A stretch of 64,000 nt of DNA from Cellulomonas sp. NTE-D12 (GTDB lineage Bacteria; Actinomycetota; Actinomycetes; Actinomycetales; Cellulomonadaceae): the NCBI RefSeq assembly GCF_027923705.1, contig NZ_AP026442.1, forward strand, positions 124,001 through 188,000. Reading direction: 5' to 3'. Both the position numbers and the translations under genes were made by a program. Positions 16,687 to 24,712 of this stretch are shown here, piece by piece. Position 1 is the first letter of the stretch. Each line of letters opens with the position of its first letter. Under the pieces are notes generated by a model. The model was not told the DNA's origin and did not search any database. It saw only the letters and a program-made list of their open reading frames with translations.

Positions 16687-18341
16687 CCACCGTCGCGCCC
16701 CGGACACGCGCTGCCGCGGTGGCGCTGCCGACGCGGGGGCGGCCGGCGGACACGCTGGCGGGGCTCGGTGCGATGGTGCGCTTCGTCGTGCGCCGCAACC
16801 GCGTGCGGCTGGCGGTATGGCTCGTCGTGCTCGTCGGGATGTTCGCCTACGTCGGCGCCTACTACAAGAGCCTGTTCACCACGCAGCAGGCGCTCGACGA
16901 CTTCGCCAAGGTCAGCGACACCCCCGGCATCCGGGCGCTGACCGGCCTGGCGGCGGCGCCGAACACCCTCGGCGGGGCCGTCTGGACCAAGGTCTGGATG
17001 ACGTGCGCGCTGGCGCTGGCGTTCGGCGTCGTCTTCCTGGTCACCCGCAACGGGCGGGCGGACGAGGAGGTGGGCCGCACGGAGCTGCTGCGCTCGCGGG
17101 AGCTGGGGCTGCACGCGTACCCGGCGGCGTCGTGGCTGGTCTGCGCGGTGCTGTCCGTGCTGGTCGGCGCCCTGATCGCCGCCGTCTCGGCCGCCTCGGG
17201 CCTCGACCCGTACGGCACCGGCATCACCGGCTCGCTGATCGTCGGCGCCTCCGTCACCGGCGTGGGGCTGGTGGGCCTCGGGGTCGGGGCCGTGGCCGGT
17301 CAGGTCGCCTCCACGTCCCGCGGCGCCAACGCCCTGGGGTCCGCGGTGCTGGGCGTGCTGTACGTGATGCGGATGGTCGGCGACCTGGGCGACGGGCGGC
17401 TGACGTGGGCGTCGCCGGTGGGCTGGGGCCAGGAGATGCAGCCGTGGGGTGCCGACCGGTGGTGGCCGTTCGGGCTGCTCGTCGTGCTCGCCGTCGTGCT
17501 GCTGGCGCTGGCGACCGTGCTCGAGGCGCACCGCGACCACGGTGCCGGCCTGATGCCGCAGCGTCCCGGGCCGGCCGGTGCGCCGGCGCGGTACGCGACC
17601 CCGCTGGGTCTGGGGCTGCGGCTGCAGCGCGGGCCTGTGGTCGGCTGGAGCGTCACCGTCGTGCTGTGCGGGCTGCTGTTCGGCTCGGTGGTGCACGCGA
17701 TGGACAACCTGCTCAACGATGCCGGCACCCCGCTGCCCGCCATCCTGCGCGGCCGCGGCATCGACGCCCTGATGGCGGTGCTCGCCGGGATGATCGCCCT
17801 GATCGTGGCCGTGTACGCGGTGCAGTCGGCGACGACGCTGCGGGCCGACGAGGCCTCCGGCCTGGTGGAGACGCAGCTGGCCGGGGCGCTGTCGCGGTGG
17901 CGGTGGGCGCTGCAGCGGCTGCTGATCCCGGCCGTCGGCGGCGCGGTGCTGCTCGCCGCGGGCGGTGCCCTGCTCGGCGCCAGCTACGGGGCCACGGTGC
18001 ACGACGGCTCGTGGACCGGCCGGATGGCCGTCGCGTCGCTCGTCTACTGGCCGGCGGTGATGGTGCTGGTCGGGGTGGCTGTGGCGCTGTTCGGCTGGCT
18101 GCCGCGGGTGGCGATCGCGCTGACGTGGGGGCTGCTGGCGGCGCTGTGGTTCGTCATGCTGATCGGCGACGCCCTGCACCTGCCCCACTGGGTGCTCGGG
18201 GTGCTGCCGTTCTCCGCGACCCCCTACATGCCGCTGGACCCGATGCGGTGGACGCCCGTGGTGGTGATGACGGCCGTCGCCGCGCTCCTGGTGTGGGCCG
18301 GGATCGACCGGTTCGCGCGGCGGGACGTCGTCCCCGGCTGA
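16683..18341 (+). CDS. ABC exporter permease, polyketide-antibiotic exporter type
   Basis: 552 residues with about 12 predicted membrane helices in two similar halves (first half begins LAVWLVVLVGMFAYVGAYY; second begins VGWSVTVVLCGLLFGSVV). This large ABC-2-like permease normally pairs with a single ATPase and a TetR gene, exactly the order seen. The GTG overlaps the ATPase stop codon (GTGA), indicating translational coupling. Substrate unknown; drug or antibiotic export is inferred. Confidence 0.88.
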   Translation: MTTVAPRTRAAAVALPTRGRPADTLAGLGAMVRFVVRRNRVRLAVWLVVLVGMFAYVGAYYKSLFTTQQALDDFAKVSDTPGIRALTGLAAAPNTLGGAVWTKVWMTCALALAFGVVFLVTRNGRADEEVGRTELLRSRELGLHAYPAASWLVCAVLSVLVGALIAAVSAASGLDPYGTGITGSLIVGASVTGVGLVGLGVGAVAGQVASTSRGANALGSAVLGVLYVMRMVGDLGDGRLTWASPVGWGQEMQPWGADRWWPFGLLVVLAVVLLALATVLEAHRDHGAGLMPQRPGPAGAPARYATPLGLGLRLQRGPVVGWSVTVVLCGLLFGSVVHAMDNLLNDAGTPLPAILRGRGIDALMAVLAGMIALIVAVYAVQSATTLRADEASGLVETQLAGALSRWRWALQRLLIPAVGGAVLLAAGGALLGASYGATVHDGSWTGRMAVASLVYWPAVMVLVGVAVALFGWLPRVAIALTWGLLAALWFVMLIGDALHLPHWVLGVLPFSATPYMPLDPMRWTPVVVMTAVAALLVWAGIDRFARRDVVPG

Positions 18342-18359
18342 CCGGTCGAACGGACCCCC

Positions 18360-18403
18360 GCCCGGGAGGCGGTCCCGCGCTCGATCGGGATCGCCTCTCG
18401 GGC
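18360..18403 (+). terminator. Hairpin terminator after the ABC operon
   Basis: GCCCGGGAGGCGGTCCCG (18360-18377) pairs with CGGGATCGCCTCTCGGGC (18386-18403): 18 bp with two G-U pairs and an 8-base loop, 18 bases after the permease stop. No T-tract. Confidence 0.7.
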
Positions 18404-18431
18404 TGGACTCTGCCGCGCTCCGGGTTCATGC

Positions 18432-18457
18432 TAGTCACTGTCATTTGGCAGTGACTA
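18432..18457. promoter_or_regulatory. Operator before the MFS-TetR operon
   Basis: TAGTCACTG and CAGTGACTA form a perfect 9-bp inverted repeat with an 8-base AT-rich spacer, 15 bases before the MFS start. It is the likely target of the TetR protein encoded two genes on. Confidence 0.6.
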
Positions 18458-18472
18458 TCAGCGGAGGCAGCG

Positions 18473-20062
18473 ATGAACCGGACGACGAGCGGCACGGTGG
18501 GGTCGCGCCGGTGGTGGGCGCTGGGCGGCGTCACCCTGGCGGTGCTGGCCGTGTCGATGGACGTGACGATCCTCAGCGTCGCGCTGCCGACGCTGGCCGG
18601 AGCGTTGTCGGCGACTGCCGCGGACCTGCAGTGGTTCTCCGCCGGCTACGCCCTGGTGCTGGCGGCGCTGACCCTGCCGGCCGGCTGGCTGGGTGACCGG
18701 CTCGGCCGCAAGCGGGTGCTGATGGGCTCGCTGCTGGTGTTCGCGGCAGGCTCCGCGGCCTGCGCCTACGCCGGGTCGGCGGCGTGGTTCGTCGTCGCGC
18801 GCATGCTGCTCGGCGTCGGCGGGGCCGGGGTGGTCGTGATGGCCGTCTCCGCGCTGACGGTGCTGTTCGACGACGCCGAGCGTCCCCGCGCTGTGGCGGT
18901 GTGGGGCGCCGCGAACCTCGTCGCGTTCCCCGTCGGCCCCATCCTGGGCGGCTGGCTGCTGTCCCACGTCTGGTGGGGCTGGGTGTTCCTGCTCAACGTG
19001 CCGGTCAGCCTGCTGGGCCTCGCGGCGGTCGCGGCGTGGGTCCCGGAGAGCTCCGCGGACCGGCCGCCTCGGCTCGACGGCGTGGGGCTGGTCGCCTCGA
19101 GCGCCGGGCTCGCGGCGCTGACGTGGGGGTTCATCCAGGCCGGTCAGGACGGGTGGAGCTCGGCTCGGGCGTGGGCCCTGATGGTCACCGGGCTGCTGGC
19201 GCTGGTCGGGTTCGGCGGCTGGGAGGCGCGGCTGGCACGGCGTGGGGGACAGCCGCTGGTGGACCCCGCCCTGTTCCGCTCGGCGTCGTTCAGCTGGGGC
19301 GTGACGCTGTTCGCCGTGCTGACCCTGGCGCTGATCGGCCTGATCTTCGCGCTGCCGCAGTACTTCCAGGCGGTGCTGGGCACCGACCCCCAGGGCTCGG
19401 GGCTCCGGTTGCTGCCCCTGGTCGGAGGCCTGCTGGTGGGGCTGGGGCCGTCCCGCGCCCTGGCGGTGCGGGTGGGGGTGAAGACGACGGTGGCGGCCGG
19501 CTTCGTCGTGCTGGCCGCCGGTCTCGCGATCGGTGCGACGACGACGACCGCCTCCGGCACCGGGTTCGCGGCGCTCTGGACGGCGGTCAGCGGGGTCGGC
19601 ACCGGCATGGTGATGGCGACGGTCGCCGCCGCGGCCCTCGCCGAGATCCCGGCGGAGCGGGCGGGCGTCGGCTCGGCGGTGATGCAGGCCGTCAAGGGGG
19701 TCGGCGCGCCGCTCGGTGCCGCCGTGCTCGGCAGCGTGCTGGCCGCCGGCTACCGGAACCACCTGCCTGTGGTGACCACCCCCGGTGGTGCCGGTGAGGC
19801 GATGCGCGCCAACGTGTTCGCCGGGCTGCGGGTCGCACGGCAGCTGCACGACGCGCAGCTCGGCCGGCAGGTGCAGGCGGCGTTCGTGCACGGGGTGACC
19901 GGCACGTTGCTGGTGTCGCTCGCGGTGGCCGTGGCCGGCGCTGTGCTCGCGGTGCTGTTCCTGCCTCGTCGTGCCGCCGTCGTCCCTGCGCCTGGTGGCG
20001 ACGCCGTGCAAGGCGTTGCGGCCGATCGGGTGCCCGGGGACGTGCCGGCGAGCACTCGATGA
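18473..20062 (+). CDS. MFS drug efflux pump, DHA2 family
   Basis: 529 residues with about 14 membrane helices. Motif A is GDRLGRKRVLM and the antiporter motif C region is VGPILGGWLL. The first helix carries SMDVTILSVALPTL, typical of EmrB/QacA-like proton-driven drug exporters. GGAGG at 18463-18467 supports the ATG. It is followed by a TetR gene on the same strand and preceded by a clean operator. The substrate cannot be deduced. Confidence 0.92.
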   Translation: MNRTTSGTVGSRRWWALGGVTLAVLAVSMDVTILSVALPTLAGALSATAADLQWFSAGYALVLAALTLPAGWLGDRLGRKRVLMGSLLVFAAGSAACAYAGSAAWFVVARMLLGVGGAGVVVMAVSALTVLFDDAERPRAVAVWGAANLVAFPVGPILGGWLLSHVWWGWVFLLNVPVSLLGLAAVAAWVPESSADRPPRLDGVGLVASSAGLAALTWGFIQAGQDGWSSARAWALMVTGLLALVGFGGWEARLARRGGQPLVDPALFRSASFSWGVTLFAVLTLALIGLIFALPQYFQAVLGTDPQGSGLRLLPLVGGLLVGLGPSRALAVRVGVKTTVAAGFVVLAAGLAIGATTTTASGTGFAALWTAVSGVGTGMVMATVAAAALAEIPAERAGVGSAVMQAVKGVGAPLGAAVLGSVLAAGYRNHLPVVTTPGGAGEAMRANVFAGLRVARQLHDAQLGRQVQAAFVHGVTGTLLVSLAVAVAGAVLAVLFLPRRAAVVPAPGGDAVQGVAADRVPGDVPASTR

Positions 20063-20122
20063 GGCGTTCGCGGGGTGCGGCGCGGCCGTCGCGCCCCGCG
20101 GGGCAGGCAGCACAATGGGCAC

Positions 20123-20731
20123 GTGCCCGCTGACGCCGCCCCCGCCACCGGCCTGCGGGAGCGCAAGAAGGCCCGCACCCGCACGGCCATCCAGCACCAC
20201 GCCCTGCGGCTGTTCACCGAGCAGGGCTACGCGGCGACGACGGTGGAGCAGGTGGCCGAGGCCGCCGACGTGTCTCCCAGCACCGTGTTCCGCTACTTCC
20301 CCACCAAGGACGACCTGGTCCTGACGGACGAGCTGGACCCCGCGCTCATCGCCGCGATCCGCTCCCAGCCGGCCGAGCTGGCCCCGGTGTCCGCGTTCCG
20401 CGCGGCGCTGCGGCAGGTGTTCGGCGCCGTCGACGCGGGCCTGCTGGTCGACGTCAAGACGCGCGCCACCCTGATCCTCTCGGTGCCGGAGCTGCGCGCC
20501 GCGATGCTGGACCAGCTGGCGCAGAGCATCACCTGGCTCACCGAGCTGATCGCCGAACGTGCCGGGCGCCCGGCAGACGACCCGGCGGCCCGGGCGCTGG
20601 CCGGCGCGATGGTCGGCGTCTGGATCGCCGCCGCGACCGACTGGGTGGCCCACCCCGACGACGACCTGCTCGGCGCGCTGGACACCGCGCTCGCGTACCT
20701 GGAGAACGGCCTGACGCTCGACGTGCCGTGA
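20123..20731 (+). CDS. TetR family regulator
   Basis: 202 residues from the GTG at 20123. The helix-turn-helix is TVEQVAEAADVSPSTVFRYFPTKDDLV. A CACAAT box ends six bases before the GTG, so a leaderless transcript besides read-through from the MFS gene is possible. It likely represses the MFS gene through the dyad at 18432-18457. Confidence 0.87.
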   Translation: MPADAAPATGLRERKKARTRTAIQHHALRLFTEQGYAATTVEQVAEAADVSPSTVFRYFPTKDDLVLTDELDPALIAAIRSQPAELAPVSAFRAALRQVFGAVDAGLLVDVKTRATLILSVPELRAAMLDQLAQSITWLTELIAERAGRPADDPAARALAGAMVGVWIAAATDWVAHPDDDLLGALDTALAYLENGLTLDVP

Positions 20732-20849
20732 GCCGGCGGGGGCTCGCGCCCGCGTGTCGGCGGCGACGGGCCATGGGCTAGCATGGGCCGCGCGTTGGGG
20801 GGACCGGGTCGGTCCCGCCGGGTGCACGACCAGCGAAAGTGCTGGTCAC

Positions 20850-20920
20850 GCGGGTGTAGTTCAATGGTAGAACTTCAGCTTCCCAAGCTGAGAGCGCGGG
20901 TTCGATTCCCGTCACCCGCT
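20850..20920 (+). tRNA. tRNA-Gly (anticodon CCC)
   Basis: 71 bases fold as a cloverleaf. The acceptor GCGGGTG/CACCCGC is closed, the D-arm GTTC..GAAC is present, the anticodon stem TCAGC/GCTGA carries the loop TTCCCAA (anticodon CCC), and the T-arm loop is TTCGATT. CCA is not encoded. Its 3' part is the left attachment site of the mobile element. Confidence 0.95.
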
Positions 20921-20922
20921 CC
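20878..20922. repeat. attL: 45-bp left attachment repeat
   Basis: From the anticodon arm of the tRNA to two bases after it. Identical in all 45 bases to 37537-37581; the identity stops on both sides. The intact tRNA is regenerated at this end. Confidence 0.92.
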
Positions 20923-20992
20923 GCGTTTTCGCAGGTCAGGGCCCCACAGTGGCTCTGTCGGACCTCCTTGAGACCCTCTGCTGGTCGGCTCG

Positions 20993-21010
20993 TGCCTATA
21001 CGTGCCTTAA
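20993..21010 (+). promoter_or_regulatory. Integrase arm-type sites, left end
   Basis: TGCCTATA-CG-TGCCTTAA. The same 18-bp arrangement with one change recurs at the right end (37416-37433). Located between attL and the integrase start, as expected for arm sites of lambda-type integrases. Confidence 0.6.
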
Positions 21011-21024
21011 AGAGAGGTCCGGCC

Positions 21025-22389
21025 ATGCCTACCCGACACCATCGACGTGTATCCGGCACCGTGCGGCGGCTCCCCAGCGGGAGATGGCAGGCCCGGTACA
21101 CCGGACCGGACGGCGCGCAGCGCGCGGTCGGGGTCTATCCGACGAAGGCGGAGGCCGACCAGGCGCTCGCCTTCGAGATCTCCGAGATTGCCCGCGGCAC
21201 CTGGCGGGACCCGCGGCGCGGGGACCAGCCGCTCGCGGACTTCCTGCGGACCTGGATCGCGACCCGCGCCGATCTGGCCCCGAGCACCCGTGCGCTGTAT
21301 GAGCGGATGTTCACGCAGTGGATCGATGCGGACGTGCCGCTGGGCGACCTGTCCCGCAGCGTCTCGCGGCAGACGGTCCGGCTCGGCGAGCGCACCCTGG
21401 CGTCGATCGGTCCGGCCGACATCCGGGAGTGGGACGCCGCCGTTCTGGCCGAGGCGCGACGGCGGGCGGGGGCTCGGTGGACGAAGGCGAGCGTCACGCC
21501 GGAGCGGGTCAACAAGGCGATCCGGACGTGGGCTGCCGAGCAGGGCCGGCCCGTCGCGCCCACCGGCCGGATGTCGGCGTCGCTGCGTGAGGCGTGGCTG
21601 GCCGCGACCGGGGGAGAGGTGCCGCTGGACCCGCGTGCCGAGCGGCACAACCTCGGCCACACCGAGGCGGCGCAGGCCTACCGGTTCCTGCACACCGGGC
21701 TGGCCCAGGCGGTGTCCGACGGGCTCATCCTGGCGAACCCGTGCGCGGTCAAGGGCGCGAGCCAACGCGACTCCCGGCACCGGACCGAGCGGCGGGTGCT
21801 CGCCGCCGACGAGCTGTGGGCGCTGGCCGACGCGATGCCCGAGCGGTACCGCGCCGCGGTGGTCGTGGCGTTCCTGTCCGGGCTGCGCGCCGGGGAGCTC
21901 TTCGCGCTGCAGCGCCGGCACGTCGACCTGACCAAGGGGACGCTGCGGGTCGAGCAGGCGCTCGCGCTGCCGGGGAGCGGATCGGTCTTCTCGACGACGA
22001 AGTCGCGCGCCGGCGTGCGGACGGTGGTGCTGCCGTCGGTCGCGGTCGAGGTGCTGGCGGAGCACATGGCGCTGTTCACGCCGGCGGGACGAGACTCGCT
22101 GGTGTTCGGGACCTCGTCCGGGCGGCCGGTCAGCAACGGACATCGCTCGATGATGTTCGGACGGGCTCGGAAGACCATCGGTCGCGACGACCTGACATGG
22201 CACGACCTCCGGCACTCGGCACTGACGCTCGTCGCCTCAACGGGGGCGACGCTGCCCGAGCTGATGGAGCGGGCCGGGCACTCGACGCCGCGCGCGGCGC
22301 TGCACTACCAGCACGCCGCGGACGACTCGCAGCGGCGGATCGCCGAGCGGCTCGATGTCCTAATGGCCGTTAAGCAGCCACGTGGCTAG
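21025..22389 (+). CDS. int: Tyrosine integrase of the element
   Basis: 454 residues. The N-terminal arm-binding region has GTVRRLPSGRWQARYTGPDG and the Arm-DNA-binding pattern. A SAM-like core-binding domain follows. The catalytic domain has Arg288 (SGLRAGEL), HDLRH (His393, Arg396), His419 (AGHSTPR) and the nucleophile Tyr428 (LHYQH). All key residues are present. It directs integration into, and with the excisionase removal from, the tRNA-Gly gene. The ATG at 21025 with AGAGAGG upstream is chosen. Confidence 0.95.
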   Translation: MPTRHHRRVSGTVRRLPSGRWQARYTGPDGAQRAVGVYPTKAEADQALAFEISEIARGTWRDPRRGDQPLADFLRTWIATRADLAPSTRALYERMFTQWIDADVPLGDLSRSVSRQTVRLGERTLASIGPADIREWDAAVLAEARRRAGARWTKASVTPERVNKAIRTWAAEQGRPVAPTGRMSASLREAWLAATGGEVPLDPRAERHNLGHTEAAQAYRFLHTGLAQAVSDGLILANPCAVKGASQRDSRHRTERRVLAADELWALADAMPERYRAAVVVAFLSGLRAGELFALQRRHVDLTKGTLRVEQALALPGSGSVFSTTKSRAGVRTVVLPSVAVEVLAEHMALFTPAGRDSLVFGTSSGRPVSNGHRSMMFGRARKTIGRDDLTWHDLRHSALTLVASTGATLPELMERAGHSTPRAALHYQHAADDSQRRIAERLDVLMAVKQPRG

Positions 22390-22519
22390 AGAGCCTGGGC
22401 ACAGTTCCAAGCCAGATCGTTGATCCTCTGCACCAAGCCCGCGGTACGGGGCGACGCGCGGCCATTTTGGCTCATCGGCGGCCTGTCTTCTCAGGCCACG
22501 AGACCTCGGGTTACTTCTC

Positions 22520-23374
22520 TCAGGCCCGAAGTGGCACCTCTGATCGGCTCACCGCAGCACTTGAGCCTAGTGAAGCCAGAAGCTTCCTGACGCCAGCCTC
22601 GCGCACGTCCCCGTAATTGCCGGGGCCAAGCCGAATCGACCGGATCGCGTCGATCGCAAACGGTAGCTCGATGTATGGAACGATAGCCATTGATGTGGAC
22701 CGGTATTTCACCAAGGACTCTGGAGCACCGGGACCGCCTGCGGGGCCCTCGGGTTCCAGGGCTGCCAGGAGCCGCCATTCCTCTTCCTGCCTGAACGCAG
22801 GGTCTTTCACGGTCGCGAGCAGTGCTGAGACTTCAAGCGCCTTGTAGTACGACTTCACTCCCGGATGGTTCAAATTGAAGTCGCCAACAGCCCTGACGGC
22901 CTCAGAAGCGATATCAGCCGCGGCCTCGGAGCCATAGCGGACCTCGATGAGGCGACTCGCAGGTGTGTACATCGCGGGACTCCCGGACACCGCCGCCAAC
23001 TTCGCCGCATCCAGTTCGATCGCGTACCCGTGCTCGGCCCCATAGCCACGCCATTGGCTGAGCAGATCACCGGACTCGCAGAAGCATGCGGCATAGACAC
23101 CGAAGTCTGTCGAGGCAAGCGTCTCGAAGAAGTACCGCTTGTACTCCTCGAAAGTCTCGACGGCGTAATGGCCTAGGTCATGTGCGAAGTGATCGGGCCT
23201 CAAGACCGGGTTATCCATCTGACTGATGGCGTTGAGGACGAGGTCTCGAGCGTAGAGCGCCTCGCGCGCATCATTCAGAAAGCGAACGTCCGTCGCACGA
23301 ATCGTCTGCGTAGTGAGGATCCCGAGCAATCCCGAGGCTGTGGTGTAGTGATACAGCGACCTATTGGCAGACAC
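22520..23374 (-). CDS. DUF2971 domain protein
   Basis: 284 residues from the GTG at 23374 (GGAG six bases upstream). The DUF2971 hallmarks are LYHYTTASGLLGILTTQTIRAT, FLNDAREALYA, FCESGDLLSQWRGYG and GYAIELD. The function of the family is unknown; it is common in mobile elements and defence islands. Base composition is lower in GC than the neighbouring chromosome. It is convergent with the integrase and divergent from the HNH gene. Confidence 0.85.
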   Translation of the reverse strand: MSANRSLYHYTTASGLLGILTTQTIRATDVRFLNDAREALYARDLVLNAISQMDNPVLRPDHFAHDLGHYAVETFEEYKRYFFETLASTDFGVYAACFCESGDLLSQWRGYGAEHGYAIELDAAKLAAVSGSPAMYTPASRLIEVRYGSEAAADIASEAVRAVGDFNLNHPGVKSYYKALEVSALLATVKDPAFRQEEEWRLLAALEPEGPAGGPGAPESLVKYRSTSMAIVPYIELPFAIDAIRSIRLGPGNYGDVREAGVRKLLASLGSSAAVSRSEVPLRA

Positions 23375-23740
23375 GCCTCGCTCCGTTCCATACGTTGTCC
23401 TCGAGCATGGCGGGCCATCCCAGGCATCACAGGGAGGCGCGCTGACCTGCGGCGACGGGGCCGCGAGGATCGCTCTGTCGCTGCGGGTCGCGGTCGCCAC
23501 GGGTACACCTCATTGGCCTCGGGTGGCGTCCCAAGTGTCTGCGGCGCCGAAGTAGTCAGAAGCGGGTCCTGCCCACGGGTGGGTCGGCGCCGGCCGAGGC
23601 TCGTGGTCGGCGGTTCTATGGACTTGACGCCGACCGCGCGCAACAGGCAACCGGCGCGAGGGCTGCTCCCATGCCCGAAGGCCGCGAATCATCCGCTTGG
23701 CGGGACCGCGGTCTCGCGAGTCCAACTACCGTCAGTCTCC

Positions 23741-24661
23741 GTGTGGGACGGTGAACTGGATGCGCGTCTGAGGCGCGAACTCATGGCCTGGCTGACGGTC
23801 CGGACCCACGACGGGGCTCAGCCGATCGGCACCAGTGAGCTGGCCGACTTCATGTTCGACGGCGAGCAGTTCCGCGTGTTGGATCGCCAGCGGGGCATCA
23901 CGAAACCGGCGGTTCTTCCGTCGGCTCTTAGCCTAAGAACGACGTATCGCTCACCCGGTCAGCCGCTGCCATACGACGATCACATCGGGGACGATGGACT
24001 GGTCCGCTACAAGTGGCGCGGCGACGACGGTGAACACTGGGAGAACCGGGCGCTACGAGCCGCCATGCGCGCAGAAAGCCCGCTCGTGTGGTTCTTTGGC
24101 GTGGGACCCGCGTTGTGGCAGCCGGTGTATCCAGTATTCCTCGTAGGCGAGGAACCAGCAGAGCAGCAGTTCATTGTCGACCCTGATGTCGCGCGGGGTT
24201 TGATAACGCCAGGCTCGCGAGTGGAAGAACATCTGCGTCGATATGTCGTGGCGCAGACGCGCCGTCGTCTTCACCAGCCCGTCTTCCGTGCGACAGTTCT
24301 GCGAGCCTACGAGGGTCGCTGCGCCGTCTGTTCTCTCGCCCACCCGGAACTGCTTGATGCGGCGCACATCGTTCCCGACTCCAGCCCGCGAGGCATTGCA
24401 TCCGTTCGCAACGGCATGGCCCTATGCAAGCTTCATCACTCAGCGTTCGATGCAAACATCCTCGGCATCGACCCGGACCTCAAAATCGCAATCAGACCGG
24501 ATCTCTTGGCGGAGATCGACGGACCAACACTTCGCTACGGGCTCCAGGAGCGGCACGGCGAGCACCTGCGCGTACTGCCGCACGTGCGTGCGGAGCGTCC
24601 CGACCCCGAGCTGCTGGCCGAGCGGTTCGCAGTGTTTCTCGCGGAGCCGCAGGCAAGCTGA
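23741..24661 (+). CDS. HNH endonuclease
   Basis: 306 residues if started at GTG 23741; an in-frame ATG at 23618 would add 41 poorly conserved residues. The N-terminal 200 residues contain RYKWRGDDGEHWENRALRAAM and PLVWFFGV, typical of a family of restriction-like HNH proteins. The C-terminal HNH finger runs CAVCSLAHPELLDAAHIVPDS, then NGMALCKLHHSAFDANI. That gives metal-binding CxxC and CxxHH plus the catalytic His in AAHIV. It likely cuts DNA. The helicase-nuclease gene starts 51 bases downstream, suggesting joint action. Confidence 0.85.
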   Translation: MWDGELDARLRRELMAWLTVRTHDGAQPIGTSELADFMFDGEQFRVLDRQRGITKPAVLPSALSLRTTYRSPGQPLPYDDHIGDDGLVRYKWRGDDGEHWENRALRAAMRAESPLVWFFGVGPALWQPVYPVFLVGEEPAEQQFIVDPDVARGLITPGSRVEEHLRRYVVAQTRRRLHQPVFRATVLRAYEGRCAVCSLAHPELLDAAHIVPDSSPRGIASVRNGMALCKLHHSAFDANILGIDPDLKIAIRPDLLAEIDGPTLRYGLQERHGEHLRVLPHVRAERPDPELLAERFAVFLAEPQAS

Positions 24662-24712
24662 CCGGACCAGTGGGGTTGGTCCGGCGCACTGGTTGCCGGG
24701 CAGAATGCGAGC

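Noticed and set aside
22390..22519. Small gene between integrase and DUF2971 gene
   Set aside because: No frame with a start, ribosome site and sensible composition; it is a convergent gap.
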